Shown: positions 1 through 8,741, numbered from the stretch's first letter. The stretch is DNA of 64,000 bases from Oscillospiraceae bacterium (GCA_025757985.1 CP107210.1:620001-684000); one strand, 5' to 3'. Numbers and translations: made by a program. The notes: generated by a model from the letters alone, not told the origin.

Positions 1-665
1 AATGCCTCATACGCGCGGTAGGCACCGTTGGGCGTCCAGTGGTGGTCTGTCTTGAAATACAGATACTCGTCCTTGCGCGCTGCAAACAGTTCGCGCAGGT
101 CGATGATTCCTGCGCTCTGGCCGACTTTGGCAAAAATATCATCGAGCATCGCGTTTTCATCCACCATCGGTGCGCCTGCGGGCAGTTCCTCCGGGTAGAT
201 GACGCTGGCCGATGGAGCCAGCAGGAAGGTAACCTTGCCGGGGTGATTGGCAGCAAACTCACTGACGGCCGCGATGTTTTTGTTCAGCTGCTTTTCCGTT
301 GCATCGTCCACTGTGAACAGCTTTGTAAACATCCAGCGGTCCTTGCCCAGCAGGATACCGCCCTCCTCAGCCTTGCGGAAGAGAATCTCGTCTGCGGCAC
401 GCTGGGTGTTGACCGCCGCATCACGGAAGGAGAACTGATCCTGCATCCAGCGGGAAAAGCCGCTCTGCCAGCTTCCGTCCAGCAATGCACTGACACTGAA
501 TGCAGGGAACTGTGCGGCCTTGCGGTTTTCCAGCTCAAGCTGCTCCCGCTTGGGCCACAGCATATTCACAGCCGAAAAGCCGAACAGCAGCACAGCGCAG
601 AGGACGAGCAGCGGAAAGCCCACGCGGCGCCTGCCGCCGCCCTTGCGGTATATGACCTTTGACAT
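1..665 (-). CDS. DHHW-family protein, 3' end outside window
   Basis: Reading from 665 toward 1 gives about 221 codons with no stop, so the gene runs off the left edge. It begins MSKVIYRKGG, has one N-terminal membrane helix at about residues 14-30, and carries the family signature TDHHW at residues 206-210 (bases 36-50), followed by TPNGAY. DHHW proteins resemble AlgX/AlgJ, SGNH-like extracytoplasmic proteins that act with MBOAT acyltransferases in polysaccharide O-acetylation. It starts 16 bases after the MBOAT stop, with an AGGAGG-like site about 9 bases before the ATG, so the two are probably co-transcribed. The substrate cannot be told from the sequence. Confidence 0.85.
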   Translation of the reverse strand, partial: MSKVIYRKGGGRRRVGFPLLVLCAVLLFGFSAVNMLWPKREQLELENRKAAQFPAFSVSALLDGSWQSGFSRWMQDQFSFRDAAVNTQRAADEILFRKAEEGGILLGKDRWMFTKLFTVDDATEKQLNKNIAAVSEFAANHPGKVTFLLAPSASVIYPEELPAGAPMVDENAMLDDIFAKVGQSAGIIDLRELFAARKDEYLYFKTDHHWTPNGAYRAYEA

Positions 666-681
666 ACAGCAGTTCCTCCTC

Positions 682-2076
682 TCAGAAATTGGCATACAGC
701 GCTGTTGCGTTGGTGGCAGCCACCACATAGCAGACGCACAGCACCAGCAGCAGGGTAAACACAAGAAGCTTGGCTACCGTGTTCCGGCTGATCTTATCCC
801 AGAGCCGCCGCGGCAGCGCAGACGAGCAGACGCAGCCCAGCGCCAGCAGCACGCCGTAGTTGCGCAGACTATACACAGCGGAGATACCGCCCTGCGGCAC
901 AAACAGCTTTTGCAGCAGCAGTCCCAGCGGTGCACCGGGCTGGTTGGCTGTAAAAAGACCCCAGCCCAGCACGACAAAGAACAAGGTGTAAAGATGCGGC
1001 CAGACCTTGCCCTTTTTCAGGTATTTGAGCAGGAAGGTCTTTTCGATCGTCAGCAGCACAAAGTAGTAGAGCCCCCAAGCAATGAAGTTCCAGCTTGCAC
1101 CGTGCCAGATGCCGGTAGCAGCCCAGACAAGGAACATATTGAACAGCTGCCGCGCCTGCCCCTTTCGGTTACCACCCAGCGGGATATAGATGTAATCCCG
1201 GAACCACCCCGACAGGGTGATATGCCAGCGCCGCCAGAACTCGGTAATGCTGCCCGAGATATAGGGCAGGTCAAAGTTGGCAGGGCAGTCAAAGCCGAGC
1301 AGCGCCGCCAGACCGTTACTCATCTCACTGTAGCCGGCAAAGTCAAAGTATAGTTGCAGGCTGTAGGCCAAAATCCCCAGCCAGGCCAGCGGGGTGGAGA
1401 CATTGGCCAGCCCCACACCGCCTGCGCCGATGATGCCGGTCCACAGCGCACCGATAGAATCCGCCAGAATGACCTTTTTGGCCAGACCAAAGACAAACAG
1501 CTCGGCACCGCGCTGCGCCTTTTCCATCGTGCAGCGGTTTTTGCTGTCATGGAGTTGATCCGCCATCTCACGGTATTTGACGATAGGCCCGACGATCAGC
1601 TGCGGGAAGAACAGCACATACACGGCAAAGGTCAGCGGATTTCTTTCCGGTTCGATCTTGCCGGTGTAGACATCTGCCTCATAGCTGATGATCTTGAAGA
1701 TATAGTAGCTGATGCCCAGCGGCAGCACCGTACCGATGTTGAGCGCTGCGATCCCCAAGTGGCCGATCTGATTCAGCGTGTCGATCAGGAAGTTGGCATA
1801 CTTAAAATACACCAGCACCCCAAGGTTGACCAGCACCGCCGCCAGCGGCAGCAGCCCGCGCAGCGTTGTTCTGGCCCGGGCCGTCAGCAGGCCCCACAGA
1901 TAGTTGAATGCGATCAGAATCGCAATCAACGGCAGAAATGCAACGCCGGTCCAGCAGTAGAACAGCAGGCTCTCCGCCAGCAGCACTGCATTTTTGGCAC
2001 GGCCGGGTACCAGATAATACAGCAGCAGGGAAAGCGGCAGAAAGCAGAACAGGAACACCACACTGTTAAAAACCAT
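682..2076 (-). CDS. MBOAT family O-acyltransferase (AlgI/DltB-like)
   Basis: A 464-residue polytopic membrane protein with many hydrophobic helices from the N-terminus on. The MBOAT core motifs are visible: FWRRWHITLSGWFRDYIYIP near residue 280 and the catalytic-histidine segment GIWHGASWNF near residue 320. The family moves acyl groups, usually acetyl, across the membrane to extracellular glycans or teichoic acids. Its partner is the DHHW protein immediately downstream. The start ATG follows a GGGAG site. AlgI-type is favoured over DltB because the partner is a DHHW protein and no dltA, dltC or dltD is present. The acceptor polymer is unknown. Confidence 0.9.
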   Translation of the reverse strand: MVFNSVVFLFCFLPLSLLLYYLVPGRAKNAVLLAESLLFYCWTGVAFLPLIAILIAFNYLWGLLTARARTTLRGLLPLAAVLVNLGVLVYFKYANFLIDTLNQIGHLGIAALNIGTVLPLGISYYIFKIISYEADVYTGKIEPERNPLTFAVYVLFFPQLIVGPIVKYREMADQLHDSKNRCTMEKAQRGAELFVFGLAKKVILADSIGALWTGIIGAGGVGLANVSTPLAWLGILAYSLQLYFDFAGYSEMSNGLAALLGFDCPANFDLPYISGSITEFWRRWHITLSGWFRDYIYIPLGGNRKGQARQLFNMFLVWAATGIWHGASWNFIAWGLYYFVLLTIEKTFLLKYLKKGKVWPHLYTLFFVVLGWGLFTANQPGAPLGLLLQKLFVPQGGISAVYSLRNYGVLLALGCVCSSALPRRLWDKISRNTVAKLLVFTLLLVLCVCYVVAATNATALYANF

Positions 2077-2168
2077 GGCGGAACTCCCTTTCTTTTGATG
2101 GCATCACCGTGCGAACCAAAACGCCGATACGGCGCAGGGCAGGCGGCAATGCATTGGTGGTCGTTATG

Positions 2169-2200
2169 AAAAAAGGCCGTTGCCGAGCGGCAGCGGCCTT
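2169..2200 (-). terminator. Rho-independent terminator of the DUF4358 gene
   Basis: An inverted repeat of about 13 bp (arms at 2173-2185 and 2188-2200) is followed on the minus strand by a run of T. It lies 15 bases after the lipoprotein stop, so it should separate that gene from the MBOAT/DHHW pair. Confidence 0.85.
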
Positions 2201-2214
2201 CTTTCAGGGTCTCA

Positions 2215-2811
2215 TCAGAAATTCAGCGCCGTCTCCAGTGCGGTGTCGATGGCAGCGTAGTCAGGGTTTGCAATACCGGCAATGACGATGGCCACATAGT
2301 TGCCGTTGGTCACGATGCGGGCATCCTTGGCCAGCGCGATCTTATCGGCAAACTCAGCATACAGGTCATTGGCAGACAGGCTTGCCTTGTAGGCCTCCAG
2401 CTCGCTCTTGACGGCATCGACCTGACCATCCTTGGCCTGTGCCACAAAGACAAGGCCGCAGTCCGCCTGATCGTTAGTCACATCGCCCTTGTAGGCAACA
2501 AGGTTGTCCATTGTCAGCATCAGCTCATTCTCAACGGAGAAATCGTCCAGTGCGCGCGGGTTGGCGATGGGGTTGACCGCCTCAATAGCAGCAACGGCGG
2601 CATCCAGATTGGCGGTGTTGGCCTCCTCGCCGGTGGAGGCATCGGTGCTTTCGCTGATGACGATATCCGTCGGGCCATCGGCACCGCCGATGGTGCTTTC
2701 CGCAGCAGAGCTGCTCTCAGAGGAGACAGCAGTGGAGGTGCTGTCTGCAGAGGAGCCGCAGGCGGCCAGCAGCATAGCGCAGCAAAGAATTACAGGAATC
2801 AGCTTTTTCAT
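2215..2811 (-). CDS. DUF4358 domain lipoprotein
   Basis: A 198-residue secreted protein with a lipoprotein signal peptide; the lipobox LLAAC puts the lipidated cysteine at residue 18. A Ser/Thr-rich linker at about 20-60 contains the peptide IGGADGPTDI at residues 41-50, and a DUF4358-type domain follows from about residue 75 to the end. DUF4358 proteins are often found beside MBOAT and DHHW genes in Clostridia, which suggests a role in the same surface-modification process, though no activity is established. The ATG is preceded by AAAGGAG. A TATAAT-like -10 lies at 2882-2887 on the minus strand without a good -35. Confidence 0.75.
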   Translation of the reverse strand: MKKLIPVILCCAMLLAACGSSADSTSTAVSSESSSAAESTIGGADGPTDIVISESTDASTGEEANTANLDAAVAAIEAVNPIANPRALDDFSVENELMLTMDNLVAYKGDVTNDQADCGLVFVAQAKDGQVDAVKSELEAYKASLSANDLYAEFADKIALAKDARIVTNGNYVAIVIAGIANPDYAAIDTALETALNF

Positions 2812-2974
2812 GGGTTTAGTTCTCCTTTATATAGTGTATGATATTGTTTTCCTCTACGCACAGGCATAGCTTGCCCGATACATTATAAGAATACACTATC
2901 TTGCCATCTTTTTCAAGCTGTTCGCGGCAAAACGCAGGGTGTTTCCGCCGGGAAATATGTAAATTTTTTATGCC

Positions 2975-3003
2975 TTGACAAACGCGCCCCCGGCGGGTAC
3001 ACT
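2975..3003 (+). promoter_or_regulatory. Sigma-A promoter for the Gx transporter gene
   Basis: TTGACA at 2975-2980, a 17-base spacer, then TACACT at 2998-3003. It precedes the ATG at 3085 by about 80 bases. Confidence 0.7.
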
Positions 3004-3084
3004 CAAAACAAAGTGATACGGCGTGACTACCTGCTGCCAGAGACGCCGATAACTGCAGCTTACAGAAAAAGGGGGGTGCCCACC

Positions 3085-3615
3085 ATGCGCAATACAAAGG
3101 CGCGGGAGACTGCTTGGACCGGCATGCTGTTTGCCTTGGCCATCGCACTGTCCTACCTTGAATCACTGGTATCACCGCTGCTGGGATTGATGCCTGCCAT
3201 AAAGCTCGGGCTTTCCAATGTGGTTGTCATGTATGCGCTGTTGTTCCTGCGCACCCGCACCGCGCTGCTGCTGGTGGTGCTGAAGGCACTGTTCGCCTTT
3301 TTGACGCGGGGCGCCACCGCCGGTTTTCTTTCCCTTTGCGGCGGCGGTTTATCGCTGGTTGTCATGCTGGTGCTGCTGCACCTGCCGATCAGCGGGTATA
3401 TCTTTTGTGCCGGTGCTGCACTGGCGCATAACCTCGGCCAACTGGCGGGGGCAGCAGTGCTGCTTTCCAGCGCGATGGCTCTGGGGTACGCCCCCGTGCT
3501 GTTGGCGGCAGGCCTTGCGGTGGGCGGCATCAGCTGTTTGCTTTCCCGCGCCTTATTCGCTGCCCTGCCTGCCTCTGCGGGGGAGCAGCGGCAGGGGAGT
3601 CCATTTAAAAAATAA
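3085..3615 (+). CDS. Gx transporter family protein (Hpre_diP_synt_I type)
   Basis: A 176-residue membrane protein with about five to six hydrophobic segments and the N-terminal pattern ALAIALSYLESLVSPLLG followed by KLGLSNVVVMYAL, typical of the family once called heptaprenyl diphosphate synthase component I and now grouped with ECF-type transporter S components. The ATG at 3085 follows a GGGGGG-rich site; an upstream in-frame start at 3013 has no ribosome site. These proteins often sit beside a NusG-domain protein or ApbE, neither of which is here. The substrate is unknown. Confidence 0.8.
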   Translation: MRNTKARETAWTGMLFALAIALSYLESLVSPLLGLMPAIKLGLSNVVVMYALLFLRTRTALLLVVLKALFAFLTRGATAGFLSLCGGGLSLVVMLVLLHLPISGYIFCAGAALAHNLGQLAGAAVLLSSAMALGYAPVLLAAGLAVGGISCLLSRALFAALPASAGEQRQGSPFKK

Positions 3616-3646
3616 GAATCTTTCTTAAAAAATGTAGTTTTACCCC

Positions 3647-3675
3647 TTGACACCTGCAAAGCTATGTCGTATAAT
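3647..3675 (+). promoter_or_regulatory. Consensus sigma-A promoter for rubrerythrin
   Basis: TTGACA at 3647-3652 and TATAAT at 3670-3675 are both perfect matches and are separated by 17 bases. The start codon is at 3737. This predicts strong constitutive transcription unless repressed; no clear PerR box was recognised. Confidence 0.9.
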
Positions 3676-3736
3676 AGAGGCACAGACACAGGAATGTGTC
3701 CTATGAGCAATTACAAAATAACAGGAGGCAATTCTT

Positions 3737-4273
3737 ATGGCTAAGTATGTTTGCACCGTTTGTGGTTATATCGCTGAGGGTTCCATCCCCGAGTTCTGCC
3801 CGGTCTGCAAGGCCCCGGCATCCAAGTTCATTGAGAAGAAGGATAACACCTATGTGACCGAGCATGTTGTCGGCATCGCCAAGGATGTTCCCGAGGAGAT
3901 CAAGCAGGGTCTGCGCGAGAACTTCAACGGCGAGTGCAGCGAGGTCGGTATGTATCTGGCTATGAGCCGCGTTGCTGACCGCGAGGGTTATCCCGAGATC
4001 GCCGAGGCATGGAAGCGCTATGCCTTTGAGGAGGCCGAGCACGCCTCCAAGTTTGCAGAACTGCTGGGCGAGGTCCTGACCGACAGCACCAAGAAGAACC
4101 TGCAGATGCGTGTTGACGCCGAGTGCGGCGCCTGCGCCGGCAAGATGGATCTGGCTAAGAAGGCCAAGGAGCTGAACCTCGACGCCATCCACGACACCGT
4201 ACATGAGATGGCAAAGGATGAGGCCCGCCACGGCCGCGGCATGCAGGGTCTGCTGGATCGCTATTTCAAATAA
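3737..4273 (+). CDS. Rubrerythrin with N-terminal rubredoxin domain
   Basis: A 178-residue protein with a rubredoxin-like iron site first (CTVCGY near residue 6 and CPVCKAP near residue 22), then a ferritin-like diiron domain with ECSEVGMYL, FEEAEH and KDEARHGR ligand motifs. This order is the reverse of classical rubrerythrin and is common in Clostridia. Such proteins reduce hydrogen peroxide using NADH-linked electron donors in the cytoplasm, which suits an anaerobe. The ATG follows an AGGAGG site. The gene has its own consensus promoter and terminator, so it is monocistronic and probably highly expressed. Confidence 0.95.
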   Translation: MAKYVCTVCGYIAEGSIPEFCPVCKAPASKFIEKKDNTYVTEHVVGIAKDVPEEIKQGLRENFNGECSEVGMYLAMSRVADREGYPEIAEAWKRYAFEEAEHASKFAELLGEVLTDSTKKNLQMRVDAECGACAGKMDLAKKAKELNLDAIHDTVHEMAKDEARHGRGMQGLLDRYFK

Positions 4274-4293
4274 TTTTTCCAAAATCCACCTCG

Positions 4294-4326
4294 CGCCCCG
4301 GAGCCTGAACGCCCCGGGGCGTTTTT
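4294..4326 (+). terminator. Rho-independent terminator after rubrerythrin
   Basis: Arms CGCCCCGG (4294-4301) and CCGGGGCG (4314-4321) are followed by five T residues. Confidence 0.9.
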
Positions 4327-4352
4327 GCATAGCATAAAGAGGGGGTGGTGGT

Positions 4353-4988
4353 ATGCGGCGTTGTACAGCAGCAGGGCGGCGCAGGGCAAAGCGGCACAGC
4401 CTTGTGTGGCTGGCTGCAACAGTGCTGCTGGCGGGAGCCCTGCATATAAACCACTATGTCAACACCGTCATCAAGCCCACCCTGCACGAGCTGGCCGAGT
4501 ACGAAGCCCGCGCCGCCACCGTACAGGCTGTCAACCGTGCCGTTGCGGCAGAGCTTTCACGGCAGCCTGCACTCTGCAACACACTTTTTGCCGACTACGG
4601 CGGCATCCTCTGCCTGGATGCCGCACGCGCCGGTGCTGCGCAGGCAGCGCTCATCGCTGCCGTACAGGCTGAGATGGACGCCTTGCCGGAGATTTCCTAC
4701 CGTGTACCCTTCGGCAGTCTGACCAACAATTCCCTGCTGAGCGGGCTTGGCCCCGGTTGGCCGGTACAGCTGCAGCCGCAGGGCTATGTGCAGGGGGAAA
4801 TCCGGCAGACTGCGGAGTCTCTCTCGATCAACACCACACGCTACTGTGCGGTTTTACATCTATCCGTCACCGTAAATATGATTCTGGACGGCAGCACCGC
4901 CACCCTGACCGTGGAGCAGACCTGCCCGCTCGTCAGCCTGCTTGCCGGCGGCGAGATTCCCGATGTGTATGCGACCGGGCAGGATTGA
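4353..4988 (+). CDS. yunB: Sporulation protein YunB-like
   Basis: A 211-residue protein with one N-terminal transmembrane helix (about residues 15-33). The remainder matches the YunB pattern: an INHYVNTVIKPTLHELAEYE-type segment after the helix, then YRVPFGSLTNNSLLSGLGP near residue 120 and a SINTTRY motif near 155. In Bacillus subtilis yunB is a sigma-E gene required for proper spore formation. The ATG follows GAGGGGGTGG. It ends just before the ligA promoter, whose -35 overlaps the stop codon. Assignment is by motif pattern only. Confidence 0.7.
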   Translation: MRRCTAAGRRRAKRHSLVWLAATVLLAGALHINHYVNTVIKPTLHELAEYEARAATVQAVNRAVAAELSRQPALCNTLFADYGGILCLDAARAGAAQAALIAAVQAEMDALPEISYRVPFGSLTNNSLLSGLGPGWPVQLQPQGYVQGEIRQTAESLSINTTRYCAVLHLSVTVNMILDGSTATLTVEQTCPLVSLLAGGEIPDVYATGQD

Positions 4989-5014
4989 ATTTGCACTCGA
5001 AAATGTGGTATACT
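4985..5014 (+). promoter_or_regulatory. Probable sigma-A promoter for ligA
   Basis: TTGAAT at 4985-4990, 18-base spacer, TATACT at 5009-5014. The -35 overlaps the stop of the YunB-like gene. Confidence 0.55.
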
Positions 5015-5051
5015 AAGACATCGCTGATACCAACAAACGGAGTGGAGCAAA

Positions 5052-7043
5052 ATGGAATTAGAACAGGCACGCAAACGCGCGGAGGAACTGCGCGTCATCA
5101 TAGAAAAAAACAACCGCTTATACTACGATCAGGACGCCCCCGAGCTGGAGGATTTCGAGTACGATGCCCTGAACCGCGAGCTGAAACAGCTTGAGGCTGA
5201 ATATCCCGAGCTTGTCACGGCGGCCTCCCCGACCCAGCATGTGGGCGGCACGGCCAGCAGCAAATTTACCAAGGTAACCCACGCCGTCAAGATGGAAAGC
5301 CTGCAGGACGCCTTCTCCTTTGATGAGCTACGCGAGTTTGATGCCCGCGTGCGCGACGCCGGTGTAAAGCCTGAGTATGTAGTTGAGGCGAAAATCGACG
5401 GTCTCTCTGTCAGCCTTGAGTACCGCATGGGCCAGCTGGTGCGCGGCTCTACCCGCGGTGACGGCGTAGTGGGTGAGGATGTGACCGAGAATATTCTGAC
5501 CATACGGGATATTCCCCATGAGCTGCCCGATGCGCCGGATTTTCTCGAGGTGCGCGGTGAGGTCTATATGCCGCACTCCGCCTTCTTCAAACTGAAGGAG
5601 CAGCAGGAGCTTGAGGACAAAACGCCTTTTAAAAACCCCCGCAACGCGGCGGCCGGCTCGCTGCGCCAGAAGGACGCCAAAATCACCGCCGGGCGCGGGC
5701 TGTCTATCTTTGTATTCAACCTGCAGCAGTGCGAGGGCCGCAGTTTCAAGACGCACCACGAAACACTGGATTACATCAAGTCGCTGGGCTTCCCGGTCTC
5801 GCCGCGCTACAGCGTGTTTGAGAATATTGAAGATGCGATCCGGGAGATCGAGGCCATCGGCGAGGCGCGCGGCACGCTGGAATACGATATTGACGGCGCT
5901 GTCATCAAGGTCAATGATCTGGCCGCCCGCCGCACGCTGGGCAGCACAAACAAGTTTCCACGGTGGGCCATTGCGTTCAAATATCCGCCGGAGGTCAAGG
6001 AGAGCGTTGTGCGCGACATCGAAGTCACGGTCGGCCGCACCGGCGTGCTGACCCCGACTGCCGTATTTGACCCCATCTTTTTGGCGGGCACCAGTGTGTC
6101 CCGCGCCAGCCTGCACAACGGCGATATTATCGCCAGTCTGGGTGTCGGCATCGGTGACACCATCAAGGTCCGCAAGGCCGGTGATATCATCCCGGAGGTC
6201 ATCGGCGTGTCGGCCCGTCTGCCGGGCAGCCGCCCCTTTGCCATGCCCACAACCTGCCCCAGCTGCGGCGCACCTGTCGTGCATCTGCAGGATGAGACCG
6301 CCCTGCGCTGTGTCAACCCCGAGTGCCCGGCCCAAAGCCTGCGCAATCTGATCCACTTTGCCTCCCGCAATGCCATGGCCATCGATGGTCTGGGCGAGGC
6401 GGTGGCTGTGCAGCTTATCGAAAAGGGGCTTGTCACCACCGTGGCAGATCTGTACACCTTGAGCGAGGAGCAGCTGCTCACACTTGACAAATTTAAAAAG
6501 AAGAGTGCCCAGAACCTGCTGAATGCGATCGCGCACTCCAAGCGCAACAATCTGGATAAGCTGATCTTCGGCCTCGGCATCCGCAACATCGGTGACAAGG
6601 CTGCCGCCCTGCTGGGCGAGCATTTCGGCAGCATGGACGCGCTGCGCCGCGCCACCGCCGAGCAGATGTGCGAGATCGATGGCTTCGGCGAGGTCATGGC
6701 GCAGAGTGTGCTGGAATTTTTCGCCAAGGACGGCACTACCGACCTTTTGCAGCGTCTGGAGCGCGACGGCGTGAACATGCAGTGGACCGGCGAGAAGAAG
6801 GGTACCGCACTGGCAGGCATGACGCTGGTCGTCACCGGTACGCTGCCCACCCTGTCCCGGCAGGAGGCAGAGGCGCTGATCGTCCAAAACGGCGGTAAGG
6901 CCGCCGGCTCCGTCAGCAAAAAAACCAGCTATGTCGTAGCCGGTGAGGCGGCCGGTTCCAAGCTGACCAAGGCGCAGACGCTTGGCGTTCCGGTGCTGGA
7001 TGAGGCCGGTCTCTACGCGCTGATCCGAGAAAAATCCGAATAA
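5052..7043 (+). CDS. ligA: NAD-dependent DNA ligase
   Basis: A 663-residue protein of normal length. The N-terminal Ia region (HxxYYxxD-type, LYYDQDAPE) is followed by the adenylation motif with the AMP-accepting lysine at K114 (EAKIDGLS). Further on are the OB domain, the four-cysteine zinc finger (CPSCGAP to CVNPECPAQ, about residues 400-425), helix-hairpin-helix repeats and a C-terminal BRCT domain (about 590-663). It seals nicks in replication and repair using NAD+. The start follows GGAGTGGAG. The gene ends in its own terminator. Confidence 0.97.
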   Translation: MELEQARKRAEELRVIIEKNNRLYYDQDAPELEDFEYDALNRELKQLEAEYPELVTAASPTQHVGGTASSKFTKVTHAVKMESLQDAFSFDELREFDARVRDAGVKPEYVVEAKIDGLSVSLEYRMGQLVRGSTRGDGVVGEDVTENILTIRDIPHELPDAPDFLEVRGEVYMPHSAFFKLKEQQELEDKTPFKNPRNAAAGSLRQKDAKITAGRGLSIFVFNLQQCEGRSFKTHHETLDYIKSLGFPVSPRYSVFENIEDAIREIEAIGEARGTLEYDIDGAVIKVNDLAARRTLGSTNKFPRWAIAFKYPPEVKESVVRDIEVTVGRTGVLTPTAVFDPIFLAGTSVSRASLHNGDIIASLGVGIGDTIKVRKAGDIIPEVIGVSARLPGSRPFAMPTTCPSCGAPVVHLQDETALRCVNPECPAQSLRNLIHFASRNAMAIDGLGEAVAVQLIEKGLVTTVADLYTLSEEQLLTLDKFKKKSAQNLLNAIAHSKRNNLDKLIFGLGIRNIGDKAAALLGEHFGSMDALRRATAEQMCEIDGFGEVMAQSVLEFFAKDGTTDLLQRLERDGVNMQWTGEKKGTALAGMTLVVTGTLPTLSRQEAEALIVQNGGKAAGSVSKKTSYVVAGEAAGSKLTKAQTLGVPVLDEAGLYALIREKSE

Positions 7044-7072
7044 CCGTTTTCATTCTATACGCCGTTTCCTTG

Positions 7073-7106
7073 CAGGGCATCCCGATGTGGGATGTCCTGT
7101 TTTTTT
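7073..7106 (+). terminator. Terminator after ligA
   Basis: An inverted repeat (CAGGGCATCCC against GGGATGTCCTG) is followed by seven T residues. Confidence 0.85.
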
Positions 7107-7144
7107 ATGCGGTGCCGTCCCGGTTCTATCCGCCCGCAGGCGGG

Positions 7145-7152
7145 CATACAGT
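7145..7152 (+). promoter_or_regulatory. Candidate sigma-E -10 element for the spoIIIA operon
   Basis: CATACAGT at 7145-7152 closely matches the Bacillus sigma-E -10 consensus (CATACA-T) and lies 22 bases before the spoIIIAA ATG. The region 14-15 bases upstream (TTCTATC, 7124-7130) is only a loose -35 match. The spoIIIA operon is sigma-E controlled in Bacillus, which supports the reading. Confidence 0.45.
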
Positions 7153-7174
7153 GGCAGTGTGAGGTGAAGAAACG

Positions 7175-8062
7175 ATGGACGAGTATTACCGCATCCTTGA
7201 TAGCCTTCCGCCTGCGCTGCGCACACCGCTTAGCAGGCTGGATGCCCGCTGCGCACCGCATATACAGGAGATCCGCCTGCGGTTGGGGCAGCCGATACAG
7301 TTTACGATCCGTGGGCGGCTGTGCCCCGCCGCAAAATTCCTGCCGGGTGCGGGGCTACCCGCTGCAATGGAGGCGGACATGCTGCGGGACTGCTTTCTGC
7401 AGCTTTGCCGCCGTTCGGTCTACGCATACGAGGACGAGCTGCAGCAGGGCTATTTCACCGTGCAGGGCGGCTGCCGCATCGGGGTGGCAGGCTGCCGGGG
7501 GCCGGGCGGCTTTTCTGCCGTGACCTCGCTGAATCTGCGCATCGCGCGCTGGATCACCTGCCCACTGCCGCCCGCGCTGGAGGAGGCCGTGGCCGCCCGG
7601 ACCGGGGGACTGCTGCTGGCCGGCCCGCCGGGCAGCGGCAAAACAACACTGCTGCGATCGATCGTACAGCGGCTTTGTGAGAGTGACTCCCTCGTCAGCG
7701 TCATTGACGAGCGTGGTGAGCTGATGGCCTGTGAGACTGGCAGCCTGCCCCGTGCCGCACAGATCCGCTGCGATGTCTATGCCCGCTGCACCAAGCCGGA
7801 GGGTATTGCCATGGCGCTGCGCTGCATGAACCCGCAGATCCTTGTCTGTGATGAGCTGGGCACAGCGGAGGACGCACAGGCTGTTGCGCAGGGAGTTGCC
7901 TCCGGTGTTGTGTTTTTTGCAACTGTACACTGCGATACCCCGGCGGGTCTACATAAAAAGCCACCGCTGGCCGCACTGCTGGCCACAGGCGCCTTTGCAA
8001 AAGCCGCCTTTTTGTCCGGGCGTGCCCACCCCGGCACCGTGGCACAGTGGGTCACACTGTGA
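7175..8062 (+). CDS. spoIIIAA: Stage III sporulation protein AA
   Basis: A 295-residue cytoplasmic ATPase. The Walker A motif GPPGSGKTT lies at residues 150-158, the Walker B-like VIDERGE is at about 177-183, and a secretion-ATPase layout is followed by CDELGT near 229. SpoIIIAA resembles type II/IV secretion ATPases and powers the mother-cell side of the SpoIIIA-SpoIIQ channel that feeds the forespore. It is the first gene of an intact AA-AH operon. The ATG follows a GAGGTG site. Its stop overlaps the start of spoIIIAB. Confidence 0.93.
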   Translation: MDEYYRILDSLPPALRTPLSRLDARCAPHIQEIRLRLGQPIQFTIRGRLCPAAKFLPGAGLPAAMEADMLRDCFLQLCRRSVYAYEDELQQGYFTVQGGCRIGVAGCRGPGGFSAVTSLNLRIARWITCPLPPALEEAVAARTGGLLLAGPPGSGKTTLLRSIVQRLCESDSLVSVIDERGELMACETGSLPRAAQIRCDVYARCTKPEGIAMALRCMNPQILVCDELGTAEDAQAVAQGVASGVVFFATVHCDTPAGLHKKPPLAALLATGAFAKAAFLSGRAHPGTVAQWVTL

Positions 8063-8532
8063 CAGCGTTGCTGCACGTTGCGGGCGGTATGCTTCTGCTC
8101 TGTGCAGGCATGGGCTGTGGCTTTACGGCGGCAGCCCATATCCGGGACTGCCAGCGGCAGCTGCACAGCCTGTCCCGGCTGTTCGGCTATCTGGCAGAGC
8201 TGCTCAACGCACAGGCCCTTGCAGGCCCGGAGCTTTTGCACCGCGCAGCGCGCTGCCCGGAATTTGCAGACTTCTGCCCGGCTGGTGCTGCAGCTCTGGC
8301 AGACCTGCAGCTTCCGTCCTGCCTGCCCGAGGCCCTGCGGTGCGAGGCCCTGCAGACGCTTCGCACCGCTGAGGAATCACCGCGCCTGACCGCCTGTGCG
8401 GCGCTGCACAGGCTGGCCGCACTCTGTGAGGGGGAGGCCTGCAGCCGGTCAGAGCAGTACCGTGCCGCCCAGCTGCTTTGGCCCCGGCTTGGGGCCTGTC
8501 TGGGCGTACTGGCCGCCATTTTGCTGTGGTAA
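8059..8532 (+). CDS. spoIIIAB: Stage III sporulation protein AB
   Basis: About 157 residues, with an N-terminal hydrophobic helix (about 3-22) and a mostly helical cytoplasmic part with the pattern HIRDCQRQLHSLSRLFGYLAEL, then a C-terminal membrane segment (GACLGVLAAILLW). The fold resembles type II secretion GspF-like proteins in other species. The GTG at 8059 overlaps the spoIIIAA stop as GTGA, which suggests translational coupling; a GTG at 8047 in the same frame is the alternative. Position in the operon makes the identity secure although the sequence is divergent. Confidence 0.85.
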   Translation: MTALLHVAGGMLLLCAGMGCGFTAAAHIRDCQRQLHSLSRLFGYLAELLNAQALAGPELLHRAARCPEFADFCPAGAAALADLQLPSCLPEALRCEALQTLRTAEESPRLTACAALHRLAALCEGEACSRSEQYRAAQLLWPRLGACLGVLAAILLW

Positions 8533-8543
8533 GGAGTGGCCTC

Positions 8544-8738
8544 ATGGACATTGACCTTGTTTTTAAGATTGCGGCCACCGGCATCATTGTGGCCGTATTG
8601 AATCAGCTGCTCATCCGCTCCGGCCGGGAGGATCAGGCCATGATGACGACCCTGGCCGGGCTGATCGTAGTGCTGACAATGCTGGTGCGGCAGATCAGCG
8701 ACCTGTTTGTTTTGATAAAAGCATTGTTTGAGCTATGA
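8544..8738 (+). CDS. spoIIIAC: Stage III sporulation protein AC
   Basis: A 64-residue protein made of two transmembrane helices, with the conserved VFKIAATGIIVAVLNQLL start and a charged turn around GREDQA. SpoIIIAC and AD are small membrane proteins of the feeding-tube complex. The ATG at 8544 has a GTAAGGAGT site; an upstream in-frame start at 8478 would lie inside spoIIIAB and is rejected. Confidence 0.9.
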   Translation: MDIDLVFKIAATGIIVAVLNQLLIRSGREDQAMMTTLAGLIVVLTMLVRQISDLFVLIKALFEL

Positions 8739-8741
8739 CCT

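Noticed and set aside
5328..6887. A 519-residue open frame antisense to ligA
   Set aside because: LigA motifs are complete on the plus strand; the antisense product is compositionally odd.
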